Below are positions 47,591 to 60,892 of a stretch of DNA of 64,000 nucleotides, piece by piece. Position numbers and translations under genes: made by a program. This DNA is from Sipunculus nudus (Eukaryota; Annelida; Sipuncula; Golfingiida; Sipunculidae). Positions within the stretch are counted from its first letter, which is position 1. Every line of letters begins with the position of its first letter. The notes under the pieces are model-generated. The model saw nothing but the letters and a program-made list of their open reading frames with translations. It did no database searches and was not told the origin of the DNA. The stretch is from assembly GCA_026874595.1 (NCBI GenBank), contig CM049315.1, positions 33,620,164 through 33,684,163 on the forward strand, read 5' to 3'.

Positions 47591-48201
47591 TATCTCACTG
47601 GGCTGCGACAGCTTGCGACTAGTTAGAGACACGAAAATTGCGAAAAAATACGCGAATTAGCGACAATTTTCACTTGCAATCACACTGAATCGTATTTACA
47701 ACATGTTTGCGAACATCGTACGAGTGTTTGGCCCAAAATTCGGCTCGAGTTCATATACCCGTCGTGCGAATGTCGTGCATGCGATGTTCACAAGACATTC
47801 GCACGACATTTGTGAAATATTCGCACGACAATTCGAGACCAGAATGTCAGATTCTCATTTTCATCTCCAAATATTCGCAAACTAGTTGCATAGGTCGCAA
47901 ACCCCTTTCAAAGTTGTCTCGCCATTCTCGCAATTCCTGACTCGCAGAAACTGACTTGAGAATAGTTCGAGACATGTTTGAGACGGGTTTGAGACACCAG
48001 CGACGCCTCTGCGACTATTTTGCGAGAAATCAGGTTTTACGAATTTTTTTAACATGTTCAAAATTTGTGCGACAAGTTGGCGACACTTTGCGAATAACGC
48101 GAGGAAATTGAGAACCGCCGCGAATGTTTTAAGACAATTTTGAGACTCTCTCGCGAATGAATTCGCAATTTGTCGCAAAGCTGTCGCAGCCCAGTGAGAT
48201 A
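47591..48201. mobile_element. TIR element of about 610 bp, dense in GCGAC/TTCGC words
   Basis: The left end TATCTCACTGGGCTGCGACA (47591) and the right end, read inverted (48201 downward), are the same for about 23 bp and similar for about ten more (GCGAC). If the outer TA is a target duplication, the element ends in TCTCACTGGGC. The interior repeats words such as GCGAC, TTCGCACGACA, CGCGAA and GAGAC on both strands. There is no transposase reading. Confidence 0.75.
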
Positions 48202-49555
48202 CAGGCTTTATCTTCAAGCTGTTAGTAAACATGGTACATGCACCAATGTTGACAAACTGAACAACAATGTGACTGAAAGTGGTTGTTGGCATACGGGCGG
48301 AAGTTGAAAGGTCACTAGTGGCAAAACTGTGGTTCGTCTGACCTGCCACCAGATGTCCTTGCTGAATATGTTTTGATTGTTTTGGCTGGCCCTCCACATG
48401 TTATAAATAGGTGAATATAAACAAAACAAGCAGACTTTGTGAAGTGCGATTTGAATTTATGGCCTATTTTTTTATAAGTTGTTCAAGGGATAATCTTTAC
48501 TTTATAGATTGCAGATGTCGGAATAGGCCCCTTTAAGATGTTTAAATAACCTGTTCTCTGCAGCATTTTTCCTAGTTTATAAACAAATTGTTCTGAGCCG
48601 TATCATATCACATATTACCAGTTGCTCCATGCTAAAATAATTTATTCTTTGATGAATGCTGTCTGAAGTTTTATCCCCCCCCCCCCAAAAAAAAAAAAAA
48701 ACAAGAAAGAAAAATTCAAAATGCTAATACTTGTAATTTAGTCTGTTTTTTTTATCTTCTTAAAGGTTTACTTTTTTTTTAAATCATGCTAGTTTACTTT
48801 TTTTTTTTAAATCATGCTAATTAGACATGCATGGGAGTAACAACATAACATGCCATTCACAACTAAAAAGTCATAGAAATATATTGCACGACTTTCTATG
48901 TTGATCAGTATGATCTGACACGGCCAGTGTTTCCTGACATGGGCGTAACCGTAATAATCGCTATAGGTTAACTAGTTACTCAAACATATTTTAAGGGATG
49001 TTTAATGGATTTGCCCGTCCTTGCCGCCATGTTAGCCTTGACTATTGATTCTAAACATGCATGTCACGCGTGGACAGGTGCAACTGTAGAACTTACACTT
49101 TGCAGACGTTTCGTATAACACAGGACATTTCCTCTGGGGGAAGCATTTACAAATTGGTGTTTGATTGAGAAAATAAGCTTTTCGAGCATGCTTAATTAAA
49201 ACGTCGCCCCTTTTGCCGGATATATTTTATACCTAAACTACAAATATGCCTTCTCAGGACTCCAAATCTCCGTCATGTGGGCGGTCCTCAACGTGGAGTA
49301 CTCCGCAACCAATGTTTATATTCACTTATTTTCCCATATTCCCAGGTTTATTGGTGCATAGGAACCTTTGCGTTCACCTTTTATTCCCATGTTCAATCAT
49401 GCATATATGACTTTACATTTGTGAATATTCTGGAAGTCCTTTCTGGATCCGGATCATTAGCGGACCCACCCTATAATCTAATCCATTCTATATTGGTCCT
49501 TTCCCGAGATGCCCTGAAAACTTTATGGCAATCCATTGATGAATGCATGAGTTCA

Positions 49556-49740
49556 GAATCCGATCCAGAGGTGGGTCAAGGGGACCTCATCCCCCCCCCC
49601 CCCCACTTTCTGCCACCGCAACCTATTGAGGGTTTCAGACAAATATAATCTTTCCTTGGGACCTTTTTTGGGTTTTGCCATTGGTCCTCCGGCCTGGGTT
49701 GGACCCCTCCTTTTCCTAAATCCTGGATCGACCCCTGTAT
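49556..49740. mobile_element. GGCGGATC-family element
   Basis: The right end, read inverted, is CAGGGGTCGATCCAGGATTT. The left part has CGATCCAGAGGTGGGTCAAG and a poly-C tract at about 49591-49604. Related to the copies at 44029 and 55008. Confidence 0.5.
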
Positions 49741-50829
49741 TATGTTGTAAACAAACACACACACACACACCTTAACAAACAAACACACCCAGATAGACAC
49801 ACCGCCTTTCAGCCTTTCAGTTTTTAGTCTTTATTACAAAATATCTGCCTGCAAAGCCTGCAATGATATGTATGAACCCTTTTGAGCGGTTTGGTTTCCT
49901 TACATTATCTATAACTAGCTGATAAACCTGGTAACCGGGCTTCTTATCGAGGATGTATTGAATTAGATGAGAAATGTTTGCTCATTTTTATTATTCTGAA
50001 AGTTTAAAAATAAAATAAAGATTTTAAGTTGGATATCAGGGATCGTAATTCTTTGAAATGTTTACCTTTCCGCAGAAAAAAATTGCCTTTCCGCTAAAGA
50101 TTCCTGATTTTCTGATTCTGCCATCTTCAGACCATCCTACATGCACACTTGCATGGAAAAAGAACTGAATGTAACATTTCTGTATCAGAAACATGATTTT
50201 TCAGTGAAAAGACACGAAAATGTAGGAGATAACGGCCTAAATGAGGGCGGGAAATGATGAGAAATTATATATCTTTTTTTATAGGAAAGTAGAGGAAATA
50301 TAGGATGTCGGGGGTGTTCCACCAACTTCCTACAACATACGTAAAATATTTAATTTTCGTGTCATGTTTGTTACCACTTATCAGCTACTTTATTTGAAAA
50401 CATTAATGTGTACACCTTTCCATACAAAGAATTGGTACAAAATGAAAATACTTGTTTGCCTGTCTGAGACAGAAGGAAAGGCGTTATTACGACCCCCGGA
50501 TACTGAATAAGATATGTACAAATATTATACAGTTAATTTGGGGCGCTGTGCTTGTGGCAAGAAATTCGTACATTGGTATGTTTACCCTCAATATCTGGTA
50601 AGTGGTGATATTAAAATTTACGAACCTTAATGGGACGCGGGGGCGTTCAGATCTTTGACTGTTTACATATATTATAACTGTTAGACGGACAAAGGGTAGA
50701 TTGATGTTAGGAAGATATGAAAGATAAATCAAATGTATTTTTAAAGGCTATGGAAAGCTGTTCTTAAAGAAATAAATGGGAATATGCATACCTCGTTAGC
50801 AACAGAAGCGGATACACCTTTTCCAACCG

Positions 50830-50945
50830 CAACTTTTTTATGGGTATCAGACCAATTTTTGTGGCCTTGAGACCTGTTTTTAGGTTATGTCATAAGTTCT
50901 CCTGGATTGGTTCCCTCCTTTTCCTAAATCCTAGATCCGCCCCTG
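50830..50945. mobile_element. right-end fragment of the GGCGGATC-family element
   Basis: The segment TTTTCCTAAATCCTAGATCC followed by GCCCCTG matches the right ends of the copies at 49740, 55228 and 44122. The left end is not visible. Confidence 0.5.
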
Positions 50946-52319
50946 AGTAGGCCAACCAATCCTCCTGACAGTGGGCGGTGATATGACACTTCAGTTGACA
51001 CCTATTGTCAATAGGCTGACGGTAAAAGAGATTGAAAATTCTAAATGATGCCTTCTTTGGTGACTAAATGATGCCTTTAAGATTGGAAACCACTCAAAGT
51101 AAGGACTTATGTGTTTTGTAGGGACAAAATGTTATTATACACCAAAAGCGAGCTATTTCGCCTGAGAAGTGAAAATTACAAAAAAATAAGCAAGTGGAGC
51201 AAATATAGAGTATGCATCGACAACACCCATGCCATAAATAACCAACAGAAGGTATTAATCCGTAAAACACATTTTATATATATATATAAATATCGATGTT
51301 GTATATGTAAACAGAAACTTATGCACTTACTTCCTTAAATAGTTAAAGTGTTACAACTGCTTCCAGAATTGTTGAATATGTAAATGCAAGGTGATAGTGC
51401 AGCGACACTTTTTGTGGTCATTTCATCATTATGCAAAGGGATTACCTGGATTCGGGGATTAACCAATATTGCATGTTGTTAAAAAGAAATAAGTGCCAAG
51501 GGTGCGAGAGTCACATTTTGTTCACATTTACTGATCATGCAAGTGAGTCAGTGACACAGTCAAATGTCAGGTCAGACATGTTTAAATCCGTCACTGACAG
51601 CAGGGTATATTCATATGCACAATATCCCTTAATCCTGTGCTGGAGATATGATTGTGTAACACGCCTGAGTTGTCAATTAACAGCGACGACGCAGGCATTC
51701 CGGATTTTGCCAAAGGCATTTCGGCTGTTTTCGGTGGTAACCTCAACGCAATTAACAAAAAAAAAAAAACACGCAAAAATCACTCGAACTGGCGTGTAAA
51801 TAATTTTTTTTATTCTCATATCGGCGAGGCCAGTCTACAATAACCTTTCAAATGAGGTATAGTACGGTGTCATACGCTACAAGGTTTCAGAGAACATTGA
51901 GTACAAAAGTATTACATTGAGTGAACACGCCACATACCTGATCTGTTTGTGTTACCAGCTTTACGAATAACAGGTTTCCGTAACTTATACAATCTGGACC
52001 GAATTTTTATTCCTTTTTAAAGCTGTATTTATGATTGACTCTTGTCAGAAAAACTTAATCTAAAATATAATATCACTTTGGGCTATAGAGACTTTTTTTT
52101 TAATTTGGTCCCGAAGTAACGAAAATATGACAATCATAACTACTTATAAATATTAAGGAAAAAATCCAGTTTTTCTGTTTGTTTGTTTTTGTGTATGTGT
52201 TTATTGGCACAAATAACTTATTGCCACATTGATTTAAGTGATCAAAATTGTTCTCATGATAAGTATACAATTAACTGATTACTAAATTTTCCCTTTTATC
52301 AATAGTTGCTCTGTGTATG

Positions 52320-52705
52320 TGTGTGAAGCTGTGCGTGTAAGTGACACGTCTCTCTGGTTCTGTCTGGTATATGAGTATGTCTCTTATGCAACACGGACAC
52401 AATCCTAAATAATTATCTGATACAATCGTGTTGCATTTTCTACGTAGAGAGGGTTTGGGCAAATTAGGCAAAATTCAACTCTACAACAAGTACTCAGGTA
52501 AAGCACTGTCGACAAAGCGCAAATGTAGCCGTGGTCGCTGTCCTTCCGGTACTAAATGCGTCCTCCAGAAGTCGGTGTGCGACCAGAAGGTAATCAGTCC
52601 GTTCCTTGCACCGATCTGTCATGTGGGAATCCGGGTTTACCGCTGTCGACGTGCTGTAACTGTATTCCAGACGACGCCTAAAACTAAGGTCCCCACGACT
52701 CACTG
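52320..52705 (+). pseudogene. inverted copy of the last exon of gene A, splice-broken
   Basis: From 52437 the plus strand reads FLRREGLGKLGKIQLYNKYS and continues through CPSGTKCVLQKSVCDQKVI, very close to exon 4 of gene A (41273 downward). The match extends upstream into the intron (GAGTATGTCTC against GAATATGTCTC), so it is a DNA-level copy and not a processed transcript. The acceptor TGCAG of gene A is TGCAT here. One module Cys is Gly (GKLGKIQ for GKLCKIQ), and about a dozen residues before HVGIRVYRC are deleted. Homology stops at about 52702, just where gene A's Thr/Pro repeat begins. It is probably not expressed as an exon. Confidence 0.8.
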
Positions 52706-55700
52706 TCACGTTTTATTATATTAATAATATATCACAACCATCATATGTTTACATCCCTTTTTTTTAAGAGACGTGGTCGCCATTAGATCAAACGCCCATA
52801 CTATAAAATAATCTCATTAAACTAAAATAAAACGACTATGAGTTACTTCTGTATATAAAATGTGTAAAGATTTACATTCAAAGGAAGTACAGAAAATTAA
52901 GTAATTATTAATCTATCGGGAAAATCAATTAACTTTATCAAATATATAACTATAAGTTATTTATATAGTTATTATTTGTTTTTATGTCGTCATCCATTTC
53001 TGTCCTTGTCAATTGCTTGTGCATTTTTTGTCCGGTAACGGGATATCTAAAAAAATAAATCAATCACATTAGGCCATAAAAGGTATGCTTCTCAGGCACT
53101 TTTTTCAGAAATCAGAGGGGCAGACGAATTTTTGTTATTACCTTCTCTTTTGTATGTTTCAATAAAAATGTTAAATGATCAGGGAAAAGCATGATAATAT
53201 TCTTTTCTAAATAGGTAAAAGTGCTACATAACAAAGAAAAACATATCAAAATTATATTATTTTCTCTTCTTGCAGGATGAAAATCAAAATAAAATATTGT
53301 TATGCGGGGGGGGGGGGGGGGGGTTAAAATTGACGCCGGCGGTGCCTGAGAACCATACCTTTTATTATTTTTTTTTTTTTGACCTTATATTAAATTATAG
53401 CTCCACTCAACCGTCGTCACACAACTTCTCTGTGGCAACGTCTTGGAAATGAGAGATTTTGTTCTTGAACTGTCTGGAAGTATGTCAAGCGTGTCCCACA
53501 GAGGTCATTTTCCATATTTTTACCTATATCCTGTGAAACTGAGCATTATTTTTCAGAGGGGTTATCGCAGTGCCATCTAGCAGAAATTATATGAACTACA
53601 CAGGAACGAATTTTATGCTTGTATATAGAATGGGGCAGATAGCGTTTACATTAAGGGGCTGGTCGTGACCTCTTTGTTGATGCACGATTAAGTTTAGGTC
53701 TGATTCACTTCTAAACATATTTGGATTTCGATGAATATTTCCTTAGAGCTAAGGATTTTTTTGGGTGCCTTTTTAAATAAATATTTTGAGCGCAGTGTAT
53801 GTGCTCTCTTAATGTCAACTTAGAATCTCTAGATTTTTATTTTCACATCCTAAACAGTAACATGAACGTATGTCTGGTGTTATTTAAGGAGATGCTCCAA
53901 TTTTGGAGTGTATGGCATTTGATTAGCATTAGAATGTTACCCAGATAAAAACTAAAGGCATGGCCACTGAAAATCCTGCAAATTTATATGACAGCCGACA
54001 TTTTTAAAAATTTATAAATATAACCCCGTTAACAAGCCCCGCTCACATGCTGCGAGTAAATATTCACATAAATATAAATACTCCTGGAGTACTTTACCAC
54101 GAGAATATAACATTGGCATGGCCTCTACGGCTACAGTCACACAAAACCAGTGTTTGCGGGCCGGTGGCAATGTGATTGGATCTGGAAGTTAAACGTAGTC
54201 AATCTCGAAGTCAATCCAACATAGACCGTACTCAAATTTAGTGAACCCTAGTCAATCCTCATCAACCGTCTTCAATCGGCAACGTATCACGGTGGAGTTT
54301 TGCGAGCAATACTTTGCCAAGGTAAATCGGGACGAAAACGGAATCGTGTCAGATATCTACAATAGAACCCTATAGAAGAACATAGGGCGACCACCAAATG
54401 GCCGTAGTGCCCCGTACCGAGCCTCGAGCTCCGCCTTGAACTAGACTGGACACTTTTAAAAGAACCGTCCGTGTACGGTCCACGTACAGTTCACTACAAT
54501 AGCACGGTTCTTGCACGGCTCAGGACGTTCTGTGAAGTGATTGACCACGGTTTCACTCTGAGCGACTAAGCTAACGTACGGCTTAGTATGGAACGCTTAG
54601 TACGTACTTATTTTATGTAAGTTTACGCACCTGCGGACCAGCTACCTTTAACGATGTTTTACTAGGGATCTGCATGGTGGATTTTAGTAGGATGCCAGGA
54701 GGGTTTGTTGTGGCTAGACAAGGTCTGACGATTGAATCATTAAAAGGTGGATGGATTAGAAGGTTATTTGAAGGAGATCAATTAAAATCATGGGGTAATC
54801 TTGTTTTTGGTAAGATATGATCAAAGGCAGTACATATGCTAAACGGTAATGTGAATGTAGAGGATACGTGTAAATTCGCATCTCACTGTAACCCCCTTTG
54901 ATCGATATACTCTACCAGATGGGCAAAGTTTTACTTCCTTCCATTAGAGAAAATAACAAATATCAATGAGCAACCTCCCTGGCCCCAGAGCCGGGTGACT
55001 GAAGAAGCGGATCCTGGGGATAGGTGGGGTCAGACAACCCCCCCCCCCCCCCCAACCTTGTCATCCGCTGCATACCTTTTTTAAGGGTATTTTTTAAGGG
55101 CAAAATTTTCTGGCCTGGACCACCCCTTTTTCCGGGCCTGGGAACCTTTCTTTTAGGTTTTTCATAAGTCCTCCAGGGTTGGACTTCCCCCCCCCCCTTT
55201 GTTTCCTAAATTCTGGATCCGCCCCTTGACCGTACTTACAATCTATCAGTGCCTCTTTCTACCGTAGTTAAAATTGGGCTTTTCGGTTAAATTCGTACTT
55301 CAACCGTACTTGACCGTTACTAGCCCGTAGGAGGACTCTACTAAAACCTTATGACCACCATTACATAATTAATCCCAGTTTTAGAGTCAAGACTCTGGTC
55401 CGCAATAGTTGAGAGGGACGGGGATGCGAAGGGGCAAACCGCGCGGACGCAAAAACGGGAAATGTGTGACAGGTAGCTGCTGAAAAGGTATATTTGCATG
55501 CAAGTAACGTTAATTGTTAAGTATAATGTATCATTTGAACAAATCTGTTGTCTGAAATAAGTAAATTGATTTAATTTTTAAATAGAAATCCAGTCACCCT
55601 ACCTGGTTAGCATATTGAAAGCGTGTGCAAAAGATCTGAGATTAGCGGTCCGTCTTGGTCAAATACATCTATTTTGAAATAAAATAGTTCATACATTTCT

Positions 55701-56996
55701 TCTGCTGAAGACAAACTATGCAAAGTATGTGTAGTATGTGCAGGCGATCTTATGTCTACCGCTAAATGTCTGGACTCTGGTCCGGTTGTGTTGTACGCAG
55801 GGATGCAACAAGGTATATACCATATTTAACCGCCCTCAATTTTTTTTTATTTATATATCGAGCATGGTGTTGCGTATTAGGGTGTGGGAGGGGGTGTTCC
55901 CCTCGTGCATGTTGAACACTTAAATGATTTCGCCTAAAATCTAAGTAAATATTGAACCAATTCGGGTAGAAAATAATACGGAGAATTCTCACTTCAGAAA
56001 CCATCCTTGGGCATCCTTGGGTCGATTGCACCTATTTCTCAATTAAATTTATTTCTTATTCTAATTCTTCAAGTTTTAATTCTTAAAACACTGTTTATTT
56101 TATGTGTGTGATTAATGGCTTAATGGCAAGGTGTTGTGGAAACGGGTGAACCACGTGACATTATCAGTGATTTTGGTATTTTAGTCATTTCTGGACTGTA
56201 GTCCACTGATACTTAAGAGAATTTGCCACACTTAGACATCATTTTTAGGGATTTAAATTAATTTTATTTGTATGAAAATATGTTATTTTTTTCAATTGCC
56301 AAAATGTGGGGGTAATGATCAGAGTTGGGTTCAAATGCGGTCTGATCCATTTAGGCAAATGCAAATGTGCATATTGTGCATTGATATGATATGATATGTC
56401 CTCCCGGTTGTATCCGTAACCAAATTGCGCCCATGGGTGTACGTAATGTACAGTGTGTGCTGAGGAGTTCAGGGACTGTAAACAGTTCCCAGGCAAGCAG
56501 ACCTAGGTCATAGTTTGAGATTTGTGTGTGTGTGTGTGTGTGTGGGACTTCCTGGTCAGCAACGTACAATATTTTAGGGACTTTTTGTACTGTTTTGCCG
56601 CTAAAATCCATCAATTGATGGATATAATCGGCTGCGTGGTTGGCTAACACAACTTTTTAAAGTCATTTGATTAAAAGGAATTTATTCAGTTTTCTCTGGG
56701 TATGTAGAAATAAAAGTAATATGTTGAAAGATATATTAAATACACACATACTTTTTCCAATTAAATATAAACTTTTCACACCCATGTATGGTTTCGCGGG
56801 TTTCTGTTACCTGGGAAACTTGCACGCCTTTACGTTCTGATCAGTTATCAAGTTAAATAAACATCGAGTGGACTGGAATTAGTCGTGCTCTTTTTGTCCC
56901 ACGCTTCCGCGGATTTGGGTTTGTCTGTCTGTCTGTCCGTCCGTCAGGTTTGTTTCTGTGCGATAACTTTCCTAAATATTGTCCGATTCACATTTA
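52706..56996. other. intergenic, repeat-rich, no gene seen
   Basis: Holds a poly-G tract (about 53306-53322), a word-rich segment at about 54120-55370, a nested GGCGGATC element (55008-55228), a TG microsatellite (56522-56543) and a GTCTGTCTGTCCGTCC tract near 56925-56945. Open frames to about 99 codons carry nothing recognisable. Confidence 0.45.
55008..55228. mobile_element. GGCGGATC-family element with two poly-C tracts
   Basis: Left AAGCGGATCCTGGGGATAGG and right (inverted) AAGGGGCGGATCCAGAATTT are terminal inverted repeats. Poly-C lies at about 55040-55053 and 55187-55197. It interrupts a segment rich in ACCGTAC words that continues on both sides. Confidence 0.6.
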
Positions 56997-58134
56997 GGTC
57001 ACTGATTGCTCTCATTGTACCTTGGTTGGGATAGGTTTTGGATTATCTTTCTGAAAAATAATTCTCTCAAGCTAAAAAAAATAAACTATCAAATTTTGGT
57101 CCAATTTCTCAATGTGTTTTAGTTTTTATGTTCACCTGCAGATGTCTTCACATATCATGGTCGATCTGTTTAAGTTTTCATGTGCCCTCAAGATTTTCTC
57201 CACATGTTATAATTTTGGTTGATTATCAAGCATGAATGACAACAAGATCCAAAAGCGGGGGAAATTAATTCCACGAATTTGCTTGTTTATTATGAGCAGC
57301 GTGTTCATTTGTGAATTTTCGTTGGCGTCCAGCTGAGGGGTATAAGTTCCAGGAGTCAGGTAATGACAAAAGTAAAGTCCCATTGGCAGTTTATTAAACA
57401 AGAAACTTAGATACATTCGAATGATTTACAATACTTGGAGAAATTTCAATAAAAACATAGGGGACGCACGCCTGTTGCGCCCCCTTTAAACACGCTCCTT
57501 GAATGACGTATTTCAAATATTGTTATTAATTAAGACTTTACGTACAATATATTATAATGACTTGTGACCAAAGAGTAAATATACTTCCAGTTAGAATTTT
57601 CTTTCATGCCTAAATTTATATTTATTTAAAATTATCATATGAGTAACATTATGCATGTAAATAGGGGTTAATTTTTATGGTTCACAGTGATCTTATCTAA
57701 TTAAATACAGTTTTAAAGAATCAAATTTAGGTCTCCAAGTCAGGTTTGAACTTCCTTGGTCTCAATTTACGGTGCATGCCCTTGGTTTATTCACAACACT
57801 GAATATGCACAGCTACCAATTTACAACGGGCCTTATGGACAGGAAATAGAGTCGCAGTCTAAGTATCAATGCTAATATTTCATCAATGTTTAATTTTGAT
57901 TTAGTTCATAAGTAAGGGAACATAGTTTGTTTCTTTAATACGAGTCAGTTGCTCCTTATATTGGACCTCTCAAAGTCTCCTAGTCTAGTCTTTTATTCGT
58001 ACATATTCTGTTGTCGAAATCCTATCCTATTTACCAAGGGGCTTTTAACGGTAGCGGTAGAAGAATTGTCATTCTTACATCTATGCCGATCCACAATGAG
58101 TCCGTTCTGTTACATTGTGTTTACCCTTTGACTG

Positions 58135-58199
<65 letters not shown>

Positions 58200-58310
58200 C
58201 CTGACATTAGGTTTGTTATTTTTTTAATATCGCTCAACTTTCTCCACAACGTGGCAAGAACGGGTAGGACAAACAATACATCCCCCCAGCAAACACACTT
58301 CACCCTACTA
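56997..58310. repeat. 1.3-kb direct duplication, copy 1
   Basis: Nearly identical to 59669-61004 in direct orientation (offset about 2673 bp). Both begin GGTCACTGATTGCTCTCATT and end CAAACACACTTCACCCTACTA. Differences are scattered substitutions and the length of a (TA)n tract (58139-58197 here). Neither terminal inverted repeats nor target duplications are evident. A 69-codon minus-strand frame (57207-57416) is identical in both copies, but this reflects overall identity. Confidence 0.9.
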
Positions 58311-58784
58311 GTCCACCACCAACAGAACCCAACCTTTCAATAACCTGGTTACACCCATGAGTAGATGATTTTGGAAACCTGTCGCAATGTTACAACTCTC
58401 AAGTTAGGAATCGATAAATCGGGCTTATTGTTTCATGCATCACAAATCCTCGGTCATTTATAAATATTAACATTCATGTACTCTATTTAACAGTTAGTTT
58501 TCCCCATAAATCCACTGGGGCCACCTTTCTCGCTCTTTAAGTTTGCGTCTCATCCGCATTCAAACTGTTCTCATCAAATTCAATTACCATCCACAAGCGC
58601 GACATAAACCATTCGTGAGAACCTGTAAAATGTTCGGGATGACAAAAACTGTAGTGTTCATTAAAGAGGGGCGGTCTTGTTGAGGGTGTAGGTCAGGTGG
58701 GTTTTACTCTGCTCACGTTGACGGTTAACACACTAAAGTAATCATCTTAACACATAGATTTACTCATGCAGTCATGCAGTTGGT

Positions 58785-58790
58785 TTTATT
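58785..58790 (-). promoter_or_regulatory. poly(A) signal of gene B
   Basis: AATAAA on the minus strand, about 49 bases beyond the stop at 58839. Confidence 0.7.
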
Positions 58791-58838
58791 TTAAGTATAG
58801 ATTCAAAAGAAACTGGTAGCGACAGTTCTGGTCTCGGT

Positions 58839-60809
58839 TTAAAAGGCTATGTCAAAACCAGGTGTAGTTGTAGACGGCGCTTGAGTGGCAGCCTCTGTTG
58901 TTGATGGTTCTGTGGGCTCTGGGGTAGGGGCCGTGGTGGCCTCTTGGGTAGGGGCCGGGGTAGCCTCTGGGCTTGGGGCCGGTGTGGCCTCTGGGGTTGG
59001 TGTCGACGTCGACTCGCACACAGAATACCGCGCACACCCAAACCACCCACACTGAGGGTCTTCGGCATCGACACAGGACGACCCATCATCACACTTCCAG
59101 GATTTTACCGTCTTTATTCCAGAGTTCATGTTGAGCTCCCAGCGGCACAGTTTCTGCATTAAACAAATCAGAATAAACGCCTGTTATGAAATTTGACTTG
59201 CCAAACGTCAAGAGAAGAGATTAATTAGGAGAAGGGTTGAGAAGAAAGAGATGACGAAAACAGAAAAGGAAAGGAAAGGGGAAGAGAAGAAAGCAGCAGG
59301 GTGAGAACAGAGGACTTGGGGGAAACTCTTTTTTTTCACCATTTATAAAATGATACACATGTATACATATATGTTTATATATTGACTCCAGATAAAGCTT
59401 CGGAGATAGGTATAGAGAGAAATAAGAATATTGAGAATATGAGAAAAAAAGTTGAATTGAGTACTGAAGAGTACAAAATAAAACCAGACATAACCAGTGA
59501 TCCAAATGAGGCTTTAAAAATAAGAAACTAATAAGGAGAAAACTTATGTAAAAATTAAAAGAAAAAACTAGAAAAAAAGAAACCAGAATATATCCAATCA
59601 TTATTTCTGAATATAATTACACTTAACGTTTGAGTTCGATCGACGTACATCCATGTTACATTCATCGTGGGTCACTGATTGCTCTCATTGTACCTTGGTT
59701 GGGATAGGTTTTGGATTATCTTTCTGAAAAATAATTCTCTCAAGCTAAAAAAAATAAACTATCAAATTTTGGTCCAATTTCTCAATGTGTTTTAGTTTTT
59801 ATGTTCAACCGGCAGATGTCTTCACATATCATGGTCGCTCTGTTAAAGTTTTCATGTGCCCTCAAGATTTTCTCCACATGTTATAATTTTGGTTGATTAT
59901 CAAGCATGAATGACAACAAGATCCAAAAGCGGGGGAAATTAATTCCACGAATTTGCTTGTTTATAATGAGCAGCGTGTTCATTTGTGAATTTTCGTTGGC
60001 GTCCAGCTGAGGGGTATAAGTTCCAGGAGTCAGGTAATGACAAAAGTAAAGTCCCATTGGCAGTTTATTAAACAAGAAACTTAGATACATTCGAATGATT
60101 TACAATACTTGGAGAAAATTCAATAAAAACATAAGGGACGCACACCTGTTGCGCCCCCTTTAAACACGCTCCTTGAATGACGTATTTCACATATTGTTAT
60201 TAATTAAGACTTTACGTACAATATATTATAATGACTTGTGACCAAAGAGTAAATATACTTCCACTTAGAATTTCCTTTCATGCCTAAATTTATATTTATT
60301 TAAATTATCATATGAGTAACATTATGCATGTAAATAGGGGTTAATTTTTATGGTTCACAGTAATCTTATCTAATTAAATACAGTTTTAAAGAATCAAAGT
60401 TAGGTCTCCAAGTCAGGTTTGAACTTCCTTGGTCTCAATTTACGGTGCATGCCCTTGGTTTATTCACAACACTGAATATGCACAGCTACCAATTTACAAC
60501 GGGCCTTATGGACAGGAAATAGAGTCGCAGTCTAAGTATCAATGCTAATATTTCAGCAATGTTTAATTTTGATTGAGTTCATAAGTAAGGGAACATAGTT
60601 TGTTTCTTTAATACGAGTCAGTTGCTCCTTATATTGGACCTCTCAAAGTCTCCTAGTCTTGTCTTTTATTCGTACATAATCTGTTGTCGAAATCCTATCC
60701 TATTTACCAAGGGGCTTTTAACGGTAGCGGTAGAAGAATTGTCATTCTTACATCTATGCCGATCCACAATGAGTCCGTGCTGTTACATTGTGTTTACCTT
60801 TTGACTATG

Positions 60810-60892
<83 letters not shown>

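Larger units (their letters stand above)
48202..52319. other. intergenic between gene A and the inverted exon copy
   Basis: Contains a poly-C/poly-A tract at about 48676-48703, copies of the GGCGGATC element family and a CA tract near 49752-49770. Open frames (for example 49277-49648 and 51431-51799) run through repeats and show no recognisable protein. Confidence 0.45.

Noticed and set aside
57207-57416. 69-codon minus-strand ORF identical at 59881-60090, as a conserved gene
   Set aside because: The identity comes from a recent duplication of the whole 1.3-kb segment, so it gives no evidence of coding constraint.
59221-59601. 126-codon minus-strand ORF rich in Phe, Leu and Ser
   Set aside because: It lies in intron 2 of gene B and is a reading of a purine-rich (GA/AA) stretch; low-complexity composition explains the open frame.
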